From Gammaproteobacteria bacterium (GTDB lineage Bacteria > Pseudomonadota > Gammaproteobacteria > Pseudomonadales > Pseudomonadaceae): 64,000 nt of DNA. Location of the stretch: assembly GCA_018826895.1 (NCBI GenBank), contig JAHJYA010000135.1, positions 19,883 through 83,882 of the forward strand. The letters are read 5' to 3'. Each line of letters starts with the position of its first letter. Within the stretch, counting starts at the first letter, position 1. Positions 57,684-64,000 of the stretch are shown here, piece after piece. The notes under the pieces are model-generated. The model was not told the origin of the DNA, did no database searches, and was given only the letters and a program-made list of their open reading frames with translations. The position numbers and the translations under genes were made by a program.

Positions 57684-58526
57684 TTACGCTAGCTTCATCA
57701 GCACCACGCCCGCCGTAATCACCGCACAGGCGATTAAACGAATCGGCCGCAGCGGCTCCTTGAGCAGCACCGCACCGAGTAGCACGGCGAACAGCACGCT
57801 GGTTTCGCGCAGCGCCGAGACCAGCGCCACCGGTGCCTGGGTCATGGCCCAGATAACGATGCTGTACGCCGCCATCGACATCGCACCGCCGGCCAGGCCG
57901 CCGCGCCAATGTCCACCCAATTGCAGAAACGCCCGTGGCCCGCGGGTGACCGCCAGTACCACTGCCATGACTACACCGTTGACCGCAAACAGCCACAGTG
58001 AATAGGACAGCGCATCGTCATTGGCCCGCGCGCCCAGGGCATCACTCAGGGTGTAACCGGCGATAAACAGCGCGGTCATCAAGGCGCAGAACAGCAACGC
58101 GGGTTGCGGCGCCTTGCCATGTCCGCCGCGCATGGCCATCAGCCAGATACCCAGCACCAGCGTCAGCAACCCCAGCCACTGCCCCGTTACCAGGCTGTCG
58201 TGCAACAGCAGCAGCGACAGCAGCGCGACGAACAGCGGCGAACTGCCCCGCGCGATGGGGTACACCTGGCCAAGGTCACCGTACTGATAGGCCCGCGAAA
58301 GGAACACGTTGTAGCCAATGTGCAGCAGCGCCGATAAGGCAATCCACGGCCAGGCCGCTGCGGCCGGCATGGCCACCAGGGGCAACCCACACAAGGCCAC
58401 CAGCCCCGCGCCAATCTGGATCAGTGTGGCGGTCAGAAAACGGTCGAGGCCGATTTTCAGCAGGGCGTTCCAGCCGGCATGCAGAGCAGCGGCAGCAATA
58501 ACGGCGAGAAAGACCGTGGTGTCCAC
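57684..58526 (-). CDS. EamA/DMT-family transporter
   Basis: A 280-residue integral membrane protein with about ten helices in two EamA repeats (ALHAGWNALLKIGLDRFLTATLIQ, then APVALVSALRETSVLFAVLLGAVLLKEP). It should export a metabolite or drug, identity unknown. It is minus strand, upstream of plsB by 98 bases in the same direction, so it may be co-transcribed. Confidence 0.85.
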   Translation of the reverse strand: MDTTVFLAVIAAAALHAGWNALLKIGLDRFLTATLIQIGAGLVALCGLPLVAMPAAAAWPWIALSALLHIGYNVFLSRAYQYGDLGQVYPIARGSSPLFVALLSLLLLHDSLVTGQWLGLLTLVLGIWLMAMRGGHGKAPQPALLFCALMTALFIAGYTLSDALGARANDDALSYSLWLFAVNGVVMAVVLAVTRGPRAFLQLGGHWRGGLAGGAMSMAAYSIVIWAMTQAPVALVSALRETSVLFAVLLGAVLLKEPLRPIRLIACAVITAGVVLMKLA

Positions 58527-58649
58527 AAGGGCCTCGTACTGGCTGGGGAGGGGCGGATGCCGATACCGCGCGGTGACGCGGCCAACTGAATGAGGGCGCT
58601 ACAGTAGCGGTTGCATAGTGATGGCGACAATCGCTAGGCGCATCCAACT

Positions 58650-58795
58650 TCGATGGCTCCCACACTCTGCGTGGGAACCCCTTTACGACGCTCTGCGTCC
58701 GCTGTATCGAGATGCGCAGCGTCTCTGGCTTTATGTACACGCGGAGAGTGGGAACGATCAAATAAATACGGCGGTGCGCGCGGCGCACCCTACTG
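58650..58795. repeat. Dispersed repeat with CACGCTCTGCGTGGGAA-type blocks
   Basis: Contains GCTCCCACACTCTGCGTGGG, ACGCTCTGCGTCCGCTGTATC, GCGCAGCGTCTCTGGC and a GTGCGCGCGGCGCACCCTAC tail. These self-complementary blocks are common in extragenic space in Pseudomonas genomes, from memory. No coding role. Confidence 0.65.
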
Positions 58796-58834
58796 CCTAC
58801 GCCCGCGCATTTAACCCACGCATCACCTATAAAA

Positions 58835-58863
58835 AATGCCAGTCAACTGAGCTGACTGGCATT
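58835..58863 (-). terminator. Terminator of the TonB receptor gene
   Basis: AATGCCAGTCA pairs with TGACTGGCATT; the minus strand then runs into TTTTTT. Lies about 50 bases past the receptor stop. Confidence 0.9.
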
Positions 58864-58911
58864 ATCGGCGCCGCTTCTGTGAGCCTGCCTCAAGGCAGGC
58901 TGTCGGCCGCG

Positions 58912-61047
58912 TTACAGCGTGACCGATATCCCGGCCTGCAAGGTGCGGGGTGCGCCTGGGTACGCCCAGATATTGCCCCAGGCGCGCTCCTCGTAGTCCT
59001 CGTCGAACAGGTTGTTCAGGTTCAGGTTGAGGCGAACGCGCTCGGTCAGCGGGTAATACGCCAGCAGGTCCACGGTGGTGTAGGCGCTCATGTCGAACGC
59101 GGTATTCGAGGTGCTGCCGTAACGATCCCCCACGTATTTGACACCCACCCCAAGACCGAGCCCGTCAAGCGAGCCGCCGGCGAACTCGTAGGTGTTGAGC
59201 AGATTAAGGCTGTGGCGCGGCACATTGGCCAAGCGCGTGCCGACCGGCATGCTGGTGGTCGAACTGTCGGTGACCTGCGCATCCACATAGGCGTAGCCGC
59301 CGATGGCCCGCCACTCGGGGGTGATATTGCCCGCCACGCTGAGGTCAAAACCACGGCTGCGTACCTCGCCAGCCGCGACCTGGAAGTTCTCAGAACCGGT
59401 GTTCAGCGGGTCGCTGGTCAGCACGTTTTCCTTGGTGATGTGGTACACCGCTGCCGTCACGCTCAGGTCGTGCTCGGGCAGCTCGTACTTGATACCGAGT
59501 TCATGGGCGATGCCTTCTTCAGGGTCGAACGCCTGGCTGGTACGGCCGGCGCCACGGTTGGGCTTGAACGAGCGCGAGGTGTTGGCATAAACCGCCAGCG
59601 CCTCGGTCAGGTCGTAGATCAGCCCGAAGCGCGGGGAAACGGCATTGTGCGCCTGTTCCCAGGAGCTCGTGCTGGAGAGCTTGTCGACATAACGCTGCTC
59701 GAACCGCTCCAGGCGGGCACCGATCTGTGCACTGAGGCGCTCGGTCAGCTCGATCTGATCCTGCAGATAAAAGGCGTAGGTCTTGAGGTTTTCGTCGTCA
59801 TGGGTGGTGGTCCGGGTCAGTGCCGGCAAGGCCTGGCCATAGACCGGGTTGTACAGGTCGATGGGGAACGCATCTAAGGCACCGCTCGAACGCCTGATCA
59901 GCGAGTTGTAGTTGTACTCATCGTATTCCAGGCCCAGCAGCAGTGTGTGCTGCAACCCGGCGGTGTCGAAGTGGCCTTCTAGGTTGGTCTGCGCGGCGAA
60001 GTCGTTCCAGTTCAGCCAGCGCTCGCTGTAGTTGCGGCCAACGGTGCGGCCGTCGGCGGCCAGGCCATTATTCTCGACGGCGCCGCCATCCAGGCTACCG
60101 TCCAGGTACTGCACGCCGCCGCGCACGGCCCACTGATCATCGAGCTGATGCTCGACACGCAGCTGCGTGGTGGCGTTCTGGTTGGTCAACTTGCCGGCGC
60201 TTTCCTCGCCGAGAAAACGCTCAGACGAGAGCTTGCCGGCCTGCGTGGGGTAGCGCGTGACGCCACGGTCCAGCGGGTGACGGTTGTGCAGGTAGTCACC
60301 CTCGAGGATTACCGCCGTGTCTTCGCTAAGCTGCCAACGCAGGACTGGCGCAATGTTGTAGCGCTCGCTCTCCACATGATCGCGGAAACTGTCGCTGCCC
60401 TCGGCCACCAGGTTGAGGCGATAGGTAAAGGCCGCGCTTTCATCCAGAGCGCCGGTGGTGTCCAGCGTGCCGCGGCGCAGGCCCTGGGTATCGACCTGGC
60501 TGCCGAGCACCGTGCGGCGCTGCGCCTCGGGCTGTTTGCTGACGATATTGAAGGTCCCGCCCGGATCGCCACGCCCATACAGCATCGAAGCCGGCCCCCG
60601 CAGCACCTCGATGCGCTCCAGCGTGCTGGCATCGGGCATGTTCGGGTAACCACGGTTCACCGCGAAACCATTGCGGTAGAACTCCTGAGTGCTGAAGCCG
60701 CGCACCAGAAACTCGGTCAGGCCTTGCCCACCAAAGTTGTTGCCCCGCTCCACGCCGCCAGCGTAGTCGAGCGCATCCTCCAACCGCGTGGCGCCAATGT
60801 CCTGCACCACCTGCGCCGGGACCACGCTGATCGCCTGCGGCGTTTCATGGATGGGCGTATCGGTGCGCGTCGCACTCGCCGAACGCGTTGCCCGGTAACC
60901 CTGCACCGGCCCATCGGCACGTTCGGCCGAGGTGGTGATCTCCATCGACTCAAGCGACAAGGGCGTTTCTGGGGTTGTTTCAGCAAAAGCCGCTACAGGG
61001 CACGCGAGGGCAGGCACCGCGAGCATCGGGAGGAGAAAGTGCCGCAT
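58912..61047 (-). CDS. TonB-dependent siderophore receptor
   Basis: A 711-residue outer-membrane receptor. A signal peptide (LAVPALACPVAAFA) is followed by a plug domain (DGPVQGYRATRSASATRTDTPIHETPQAISVVPAQVVQDIG, GNNFGGQGLTEFLVRGF, VLRGPASMLYGRGDPGGTFNIVSKQP) and a 22-strand beta barrel that ends with TLQAGISVTL. The SRxD-like plug block matches siderophore (FhuE/FpvA-type) receptors; the plug starts after about 40 residues, so no extra N-terminal signalling domain for a sigma regulator is present. A Fur box lies upstream. Ligand unknown. Confidence 0.9.
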   Translation of the reverse strand: MRHFLLPMLAVPALACPVAAFAETTPETPLSLESMEITTSAERADGPVQGYRATRSASATRTDTPIHETPQAISVVPAQVVQDIGATRLEDALDYAGGVERGNNFGGQGLTEFLVRGFSTQEFYRNGFAVNRGYPNMPDASTLERIEVLRGPASMLYGRGDPGGTFNIVSKQPEAQRRTVLGSQVDTQGLRRGTLDTTGALDESAAFTYRLNLVAEGSDSFRDHVESERYNIAPVLRWQLSEDTAVILEGDYLHNRHPLDRGVTRYPTQAGKLSSERFLGEESAGKLTNQNATTQLRVEHQLDDQWAVRGGVQYLDGSLDGGAVENNGLAADGRTVGRNYSERWLNWNDFAAQTNLEGHFDTAGLQHTLLLGLEYDEYNYNSLIRRSSGALDAFPIDLYNPVYGQALPALTRTTTHDDENLKTYAFYLQDQIELTERLSAQIGARLERFEQRYVDKLSSTSSWEQAHNAVSPRFGLIYDLTEALAVYANTSRSFKPNRGAGRTSQAFDPEEGIAHELGIKYELPEHDLSVTAAVYHITKENVLTSDPLNTGSENFQVAAGEVRSRGFDLSVAGNITPEWRAIGGYAYVDAQVTDSSTTSMPVGTRLANVPRHSLNLLNTYEFAGGSLDGLGLGVGVKYVGDRYGSTSNTAFDMSAYTTVDLLAYYPLTERVRLNLNLNNLFDEDYEERAWGNIWAYPGAPRTLQAGISVTL

Positions 61048-61199
61048 GGACGATCCTTGGCAGAGAAAAGGACGCGGATACTATTCTTAATGACAATCGT
61101 TATCAACATTGTTCGGCGGGTGGGGAAGGTGCGTTCCGGGTGGGCGACGGTTTAGTGGTTACTGGCAACGCGAAAGCCATGCCGGTGGGAGCCAAAAAG
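61048..61199. other. Receptor promoter region
   Basis: No gene. Contains a Fur box (61087-61105) about 40 bases upstream of the receptor start. The part after it joins the remnant of an IS1111-type element. Confidence 0.5.
61087..61105. promoter_or_regulatory. Fur box of the siderophore receptor
   Basis: TTAATGACAATCGTTATCA matches the 19-base Fur consensus GATAATGATAATCATTATC closely. It is 40 bases upstream of the receptor start, so the gene should be repressed by iron-bound Fur. Confidence 0.8.
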
Positions 61200-61426
61200 G
61201 CGGATGGTTCCATGTGGCTGTGGTGAACAGCTATTTAACCGGCGAGGCCGTAGGGTGGATGACGCTTTTTTCATCCACCACCGGGCTTACACAAATTCAA
61301 CGTCTGGCCCCGTGGCGCGAACTACAGAATGGCCAGGGCCAAGCGCAGGCCGGATATACGAATGCAACCGCGCTGACGACAGGTGCAGAAGAGAAGCTTT
61401 GCTCACTGCTTGTGGGGAGAGTCCAT
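61200..61426 (+). mobile_element. Right-end remnant of an IS1111-attC element
   Basis: About 225 bases similar to 63755-63994, the 3' part of the complete element downstream: GCGAACTACAGAATGGCCAG, GCCGGATATACGAATGCAAC, AGGTGCAGAAGAGAAGCTTT, then the terminal repeat GGGGAGAGTCCAT (61414-61426). The transposase is missing and a dispersed repeat (GGTGGATGACGCTTTTTTCA, a hairpin) sits within it. The end abuts an interrupted attC site at 61427. Confidence 0.75.
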
Positions 61427-61455
61427 ATACAGTTGTTAGTTGCTTGCAGCAGGAC
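61427..61455 (-). other. Interrupted attC of cassette 1
   Basis: Right after the IS end come ATACAGTTGTTAGTTGC; on the minus strand this reads GCAACTAACAACTGTAT, the start (R''-side) of an attC after the stop of the cassette-1 gene. The rest of the attC is displaced or lost by the IS insertion. Confidence 0.55.
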
Positions 61456-61800
61456 TTAGTGAGATTGTTGGTCATATGAAGCAACGTGCTCAGGAAATAA
61501 CTCACTGTAGATTGGGTAGGGAATGCCAAGTACATTGACTTCGATGAGCTCTGAGTCAGCTTCTGCAGAGTAATCCAGAATGCTCACCCCTGCACACGGA
61601 ATTACTAAGCCAGTTTCAGTGCGTACAGATAGCTTTAGTACAGACTGATTAAGGTGGTTTGTGAGGCACTCATGACGAATGATGTTGTACTTGTCTGAGG
61701 GTTTAAAAGCGCCAAATGTAACGCCCATGGGGGCATCGCCGTTCTCAAGCTCGGAGTAGCCGACTACTGTGTCATTTGAGTAAACAGTGAACTGGACCAT
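61456..61800 (-). CDS. Integron cassette gene 1, unknown
   Basis: A 114-residue protein (MVQFTVYSNDTVVGYSELEN, VTFGAFKPSDKYN, RTETGLVIPCAGVSILDYSAEAD). It has no signal, membrane helix or recognisable domain and looks like a small beta-rich protein. Its start lies seven bases inside the core site of the attC on its right and its stop lies just before the interrupted attC on the left, the standard layout of a single-gene cassette. The AT-richer composition also differs from the host chromosome. Confidence 0.7.
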   Translation of the reverse strand: MVQFTVYSNDTVVGYSELENGDAPMGVTFGAFKPSDKYNIIRHECLTNHLNQSVLKLSVRTETGLVIPCAGVSILDYSAEADSELIEVNVLGIPYPIYSELFPEHVASYDQQSH

Positions 61801-61806
61801 GTTGGC

Positions 61807-61882
61807 ACCTAACGTTTGGTTAAGGGGCGGGCTTTAGCCCGTCCCAGTGAGCGAAGCGAGCGATTTGAACCACTTGTTAGAT
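61807..61882 (-). other. attC recombination site (complete)
   Basis: A 76-base site bounded by the core sites GTTAGGT (minus strand at 61807-61813) and ATCTAAC (at 61876-61882, fits RYYYAAC). In between, CTAACAAGTGGTTCAA pairs with TTAACCAAACGTTAG and the centre (GACGGGCTAAAGCCCG, CGCTCGCTTCGCTC) folds into hairpins. It belongs to cassette 2, whose gene stops two bases away. Confidence 0.92.
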
Positions 61883-61883
61883 T

Positions 61884-62534
61884 TCATTCGCACGGTTTCA
61901 CCGGAACAAATAGAAAGCTCAAGCCCGACTCAACGGTTCGCCATGAAAAATTATATTTACCTTTCAATGTGATCGGAGGTCCATATGGTTTTTTAGTCCT
62001 ATAGGCCAACTCCGTACCACCTATATAACCTCGGCCCTCACGGAAGTCGAAGTCTTTAGTGTCCTGTGAATAGACTTCCTGATTAATGTAGTGAGGGTGG
62101 TCAGTAGCAACCAGTAGGAAGCCGGCATCTACAAAACTACCGTAGCACTCAAGATTATGGATGTCTTTAAAAACATCGTATCGGTTATTTGGCTCACGAT
62201 GGTTGATTTTTTTGAAGTACTTTAGCTCGATGGCGCAAGAGTGTTTCTCTCCGCTTTTAACGTTCTCTAAAGAAAACCAAATATCAATTTTTGCTTTCTC
62301 TGTTTTGCTCTTCACAAATGCTCTGCCACTCAATATTACACTTTTCTCAAGCTCGATATTGAATCGCTCATCTGGCGTCTCTTCGTAGAGCTCGCCAATT
62401 GTTTTTAAAATCGAAGCAAACTGTAGCTGTAAAGAAGCTTCGTTAGATACATCAATACGTTGGCCTGTAATTTTTCCGCACAGACGATCATATGCTATTT
62501 CTACGATCTGCTTGATTCGCTCCTCATGATTCAT
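61884..62534 (-). CDS. Integron cassette gene 2, PD-(D/E)XK nuclease-like
   Basis: A 216-residue protein starting MNHEERIKQIVEIAYDRLC. The centre shows KAKIDIWFSLEN followed 25 residues later by CAIELKYFKK: D and ExK in the order and spacing of PD-(D/E)XK nucleases, preceded by ERFNIELEKSVILSGRAF, which could supply the first helix. No signal or membrane helix. Cassette genes often encode phage-defence proteins, so it may be a standalone nuclease. It is AT-richer than its surroundings, and its stop is two bases before attC. Family assignment is a motif reading only. Confidence 0.6.
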   Translation of the reverse strand: MNHEERIKQIVEIAYDRLCGKITGQRIDVSNEASLQLQFASILKTIGELYEETPDERFNIELEKSVILSGRAFVKSKTEKAKIDIWFSLENVKSGEKHSCAIELKYFKKINHREPNNRYDVFKDIHNLECYGSFVDAGFLLVATDHPHYINQEVYSQDTKDFDFREGRGYIGGTELAYRTKKPYGPPITLKGKYNFSWRTVESGLSFLFVPVKPCE

Positions 62535-62553
62535 GCGACTCGGATCCAGTGAA

Positions 62554-62624
62554 ATCTAACGTTTGGTTAAGGGGCCGGATTTAGCCGGTCCCGAGTGAGC
62601 GAAGCGAACGGCTTGAATGCTGTA
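62554..62624 (-). other. attC of the upstream cassette, interrupted by the IS
   Basis: Starts with ATCTAAC/GTTAGAT core (minus strand) right before the cassette-2 gene and continues CGTTTGGTTAAGGGGCCGGA, TTTAGCCGGTCCCGAG, GCGAAGCGAACGGCTTGAAT, nearly the same as the complete attC. The R'' side is missing because the IS1111-attC element begins at 62625. Confidence 0.85.
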
Positions 62625-63994
62625 ATGGACTCTCCCCGCGCCACCGTTCTATACCGAAATAGGTGTTGACTGACATTGGGAGAGCCGCGATGAAGCGTAT
62701 TGCCGTTGATTTGGCCAAGTCCGTTTACCAGGTTGCCGAGAGTGTCCGTTCCGGCCAGGTGGTGCAGCGCAAGCGGCTGAACCGGGAGGCGTTTAGGCGA
62801 TATATACAGGAGCAAACCGAACCGGTCGAGTGGGTGATGGAAGCCTGCGGCACGGCGCATTACTGGGGGCGCGTGGCGCAGTCGCTGGGGCATCGGGTAA
62901 AGCTGCTGCATCCACGCTATGTGCGGCCTTATCGCCGTCGCAACAAGACCGACCGCAATGATTGCGATGCCATGCTGGAAGCGGCGCGCTGCACCGATAT
63001 TCATCCGGTGCCGGTAAAAACCCACGCGCAGCAACAGCTGCAGCAGTTGCACGGGCTGCGCGAAACCTGGAAGAAAAGCCGTACCCAGCGTATCAATCTG
63101 CTGCGCGGCATTTTGCGTGAAGCAGGCATCGAAGCGCCCACCTCGACTAACGCGTTTATCCGGGCGGCCCATGAGCTGGTTGAGCGAGCCGAACTGGCTC
63201 CTTTGAGCCCTCAACTGCATATCGTGCTGGCGGAAATTAACCTGTATGAACAATGCATGGCTGAGTGCGAGCAGCAGCTCAAACGCTGGCACGCCGATGA
63301 TGAAGTGGTGCGCAAACTCGATGAAGTCAGCGGTATTGGCCTGCTGACGGCCAGCGCGCTGACAGCGGCGGTCGGCAAGCCTGAGCGCTTTGCCAGTGGC
63401 CGCCAACTCAGCGCCTGGCTGGGCATGACGCCGCGCGAGTTCAGCAGCGGCGAGCGTCGCAAGCTTGGCCATATCAGCCGACAGGGCAACGTCTATGTGC
63501 GCACGCTATTGATCCACGGCTCCCGAGCGGCCCTGCTCACGGCCCAGCGCTGCCAGGCGCACACGCCGGAGAAGCTGACACAGTTACAACGCTGGGCCGT
63601 CGAGACGGCGGCGCGGATCGGCCACAACAAAGCGGCCGTGGCCCTGGCCAATAAACTGGTACGGATCTGCTGGGCGGTGTGGTGCCATGAACGGCGTTTT
63701 AGTGGTGATTGGCAAAGCATCAAGCCCGCCTGACGGCGGGAGTAATCAGAGAGGTGTGATGGTTTTCATGTGGTTGTGGTGAGCAGCAGCACTGTCGGAA
63801 AAGGCGAGTCCTGCAGCGGAATAAGGCCGATAACAATCATGATCTGCGTGATCGATTGAACGCTTGGCCCCCGCTGCGCGAACTACAGAATGGCCAGGGC
63901 GAAGCGCCCATCACAGGCCGGATATACGAATGCAACCGCGCTGACGACAGGTGCAGAAGAGAAGCTTTGCTCACTACTTGTGGGGAGAGTCCAT
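62625..63994 (+). mobile_element. Complete IS1111-attC family element inserted in an attC
   Basis: About 1370 bases, bounded by the inverted terminal repeats ATGGACTCTCCCC (62625-62637) and GGGGAGAGTCCAT (63982-63994). It carries one IS110-family (IS1111 group) transposase gene and a long non-coding 3' part. Members of the IS1111-attC group (such as ISPst6, from memory) insert specifically in integron attC sites, exactly what is seen. Its orientation is opposite to that of the cassettes. Confidence 0.85.
62690..63733 (+). CDS. IS110-family (IS1111 group) transposase
   Basis: A 347-residue DEDD transposase. The N-terminal half has the RuvC-like acidic residues (AVDLAKSVYQVA, VMEACGTAHYW, NKTDRNDCDAML) and the C-terminal half the IS110/transposase_20 domain (GIGLLTASALTAAVGKPERFASGRQLSAWLGMTPREFSSG). 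Full length and without stop codons, so potentially active. GGGAGAGCC precedes the ATG. It uses a non-coding RNA-like or site-specific mechanism in this family and targets attC. Confidence 0.9.
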   Translation: MKRIAVDLAKSVYQVAESVRSGQVVQRKRLNREAFRRYIQEQTEPVEWVMEACGTAHYWGRVAQSLGHRVKLLHPRYVRPYRRRNKTDRNDCDAMLEAARCTDIHPVPVKTHAQQQLQQLHGLRETWKKSRTQRINLLRGILREAGIEAPTSTNAFIRAAHELVERAELAPLSPQLHIVLAEINLYEQCMAECEQQLKRWHADDEVVRKLDEVSGIGLLTASALTAAVGKPERFASGRQLSAWLGMTPREFSSGERRKLGHISRQGNVYVRTLLIHGSRAALLTAQRCQAHTPEKLTQLQRWAVETAARIGHNKAAVALANKLVRICWAVWCHERRFSGDWQSIKPA

Positions 63995-64000
63995 ATACCA
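63734..64000. other. 3' non-coding part of the IS1111-attC element and window edge
   Basis: No gene. The region from the transposase stop to the right terminal repeat is non-coding; in related IS110-family elements such regions encode a bridge or guide RNA that decides the target. After the terminal repeat the last six bases start the flanking attC half. The integron integrase should lie further right. Confidence 0.6.

Larger units (their letters stand above)
58527..58911. other. Intergenic region with dispersed repeats and terminator
   Basis: No gene. It contains a Pseudomonas dispersed repeat (58650-58795) and the terminator of the TonB receptor gene. Confidence 0.6.

Noticed and set aside
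58618..59877. A 419-codon plus-strand frame
   Set aside because: Mostly antisense of the TonB receptor; its first third is in a dispersed repeat.

Overview
The window is a piece of chromosome from a Pseudomonas. The DNA is GC-rich, and the gene order ppc - adk - tsaB - DUF72 - rsmJ - tetR - mexJ - mexK matches, from memory, the PA3687-PA3676 stretch of P. aeruginosa. prfB with its programmed frameshift next to lysS, PlsB, RecJ, YaeQ and DNA polymerase II fit the same genus. The right end is part of a chromosomal integron cassette array of the kind described in the P. stutzeri / mendocina / alcaligenes / straminea lineages, so the strain probably belongs near those groups rather than to P. aeruginosa.

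Layout. (1) 1-4310 is an accessory segment: an AbiEi-like/DUF6088 protein, a BPSL0761-type small protein, an SF2 helicase coupled to an unknown winged-helix-like protein, and a divergent small XRE regulator resembling restriction-modification controller proteins. It ends in IS21 and IS3 remnants and a truncated endonuclease I gene, so it replaced the 3' part of endA. (2) 4748-18518 is core: yaeQ, recJ, a DUF533 protein, a GMC oxidoreductase, a diguanylate cyclase, prfB, lysS, and a short operon with a QEGLA/HExxxH metalloprotease-like protein, an AIM24-like protein and a lipoprotein hydrolase. (3) 18702-32147 is a catabolic regulon: an LLM flavin monooxygenase, a polyamine-type ABC transporter with two substrate-binding proteins, a RibBX-like DHBP synthase, DUF1330 and Nudix proteins, a GntR/FCD regulator, a carboxymuconolactone-decarboxylase-like protein, a flavin reductase, an aldehyde dehydrogenase, an alpha/beta hydrolase and an 'amino acid synthesis' family protein. 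One palindrome, TGGTATACCA (one copy with a single mismatch), stands in front of each of its four transcription units. The enzyme set matches the logic of trigonelline (N-methylnicotinate) ring opening by TgnA/B/C/D, so an N-heterocycle is the most likely substrate. (4) 32420-58526 is core: envelope lipoproteins, ppc, adk, an acid phosphatase, tsaB, DUF72, a PEP mutase-like protein, an extensin-like protein, rsmJ, a MexL/MexJK-like efflux system, DUF4197, polB, a CHASE3 chemoreceptor, plsB and an EamA transporter. (5) 58912-61047 is a TonB-dependent siderophore receptor behind a Fur box. (6) 61200-64000 is the distal end of an integron cassette array: two minus-strand cassettes, one complete attC, two interrupted attC sites, a complete IS1111-attC element and the right end of a second copy. 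The integrase should lie beyond the right edge.

How the parts work together: in region 3 the transporter would import the compound, the LLM oxygenase with its flavin reductase would open the ring using FMN supplied partly by the RibBX-like enzyme, the aldehyde dehydrogenase would oxidise the product and the alpha/beta hydrolase would release the amine, formate and a C4 unit, with the GntR protein switching all units through the shared palindrome. The most novel candidates are the helicase/controller locus at the left and the nuclease-like cassette gene at the right, both possible phage-defence genes. All functional statements come from reading motifs and context; no database search was possible.
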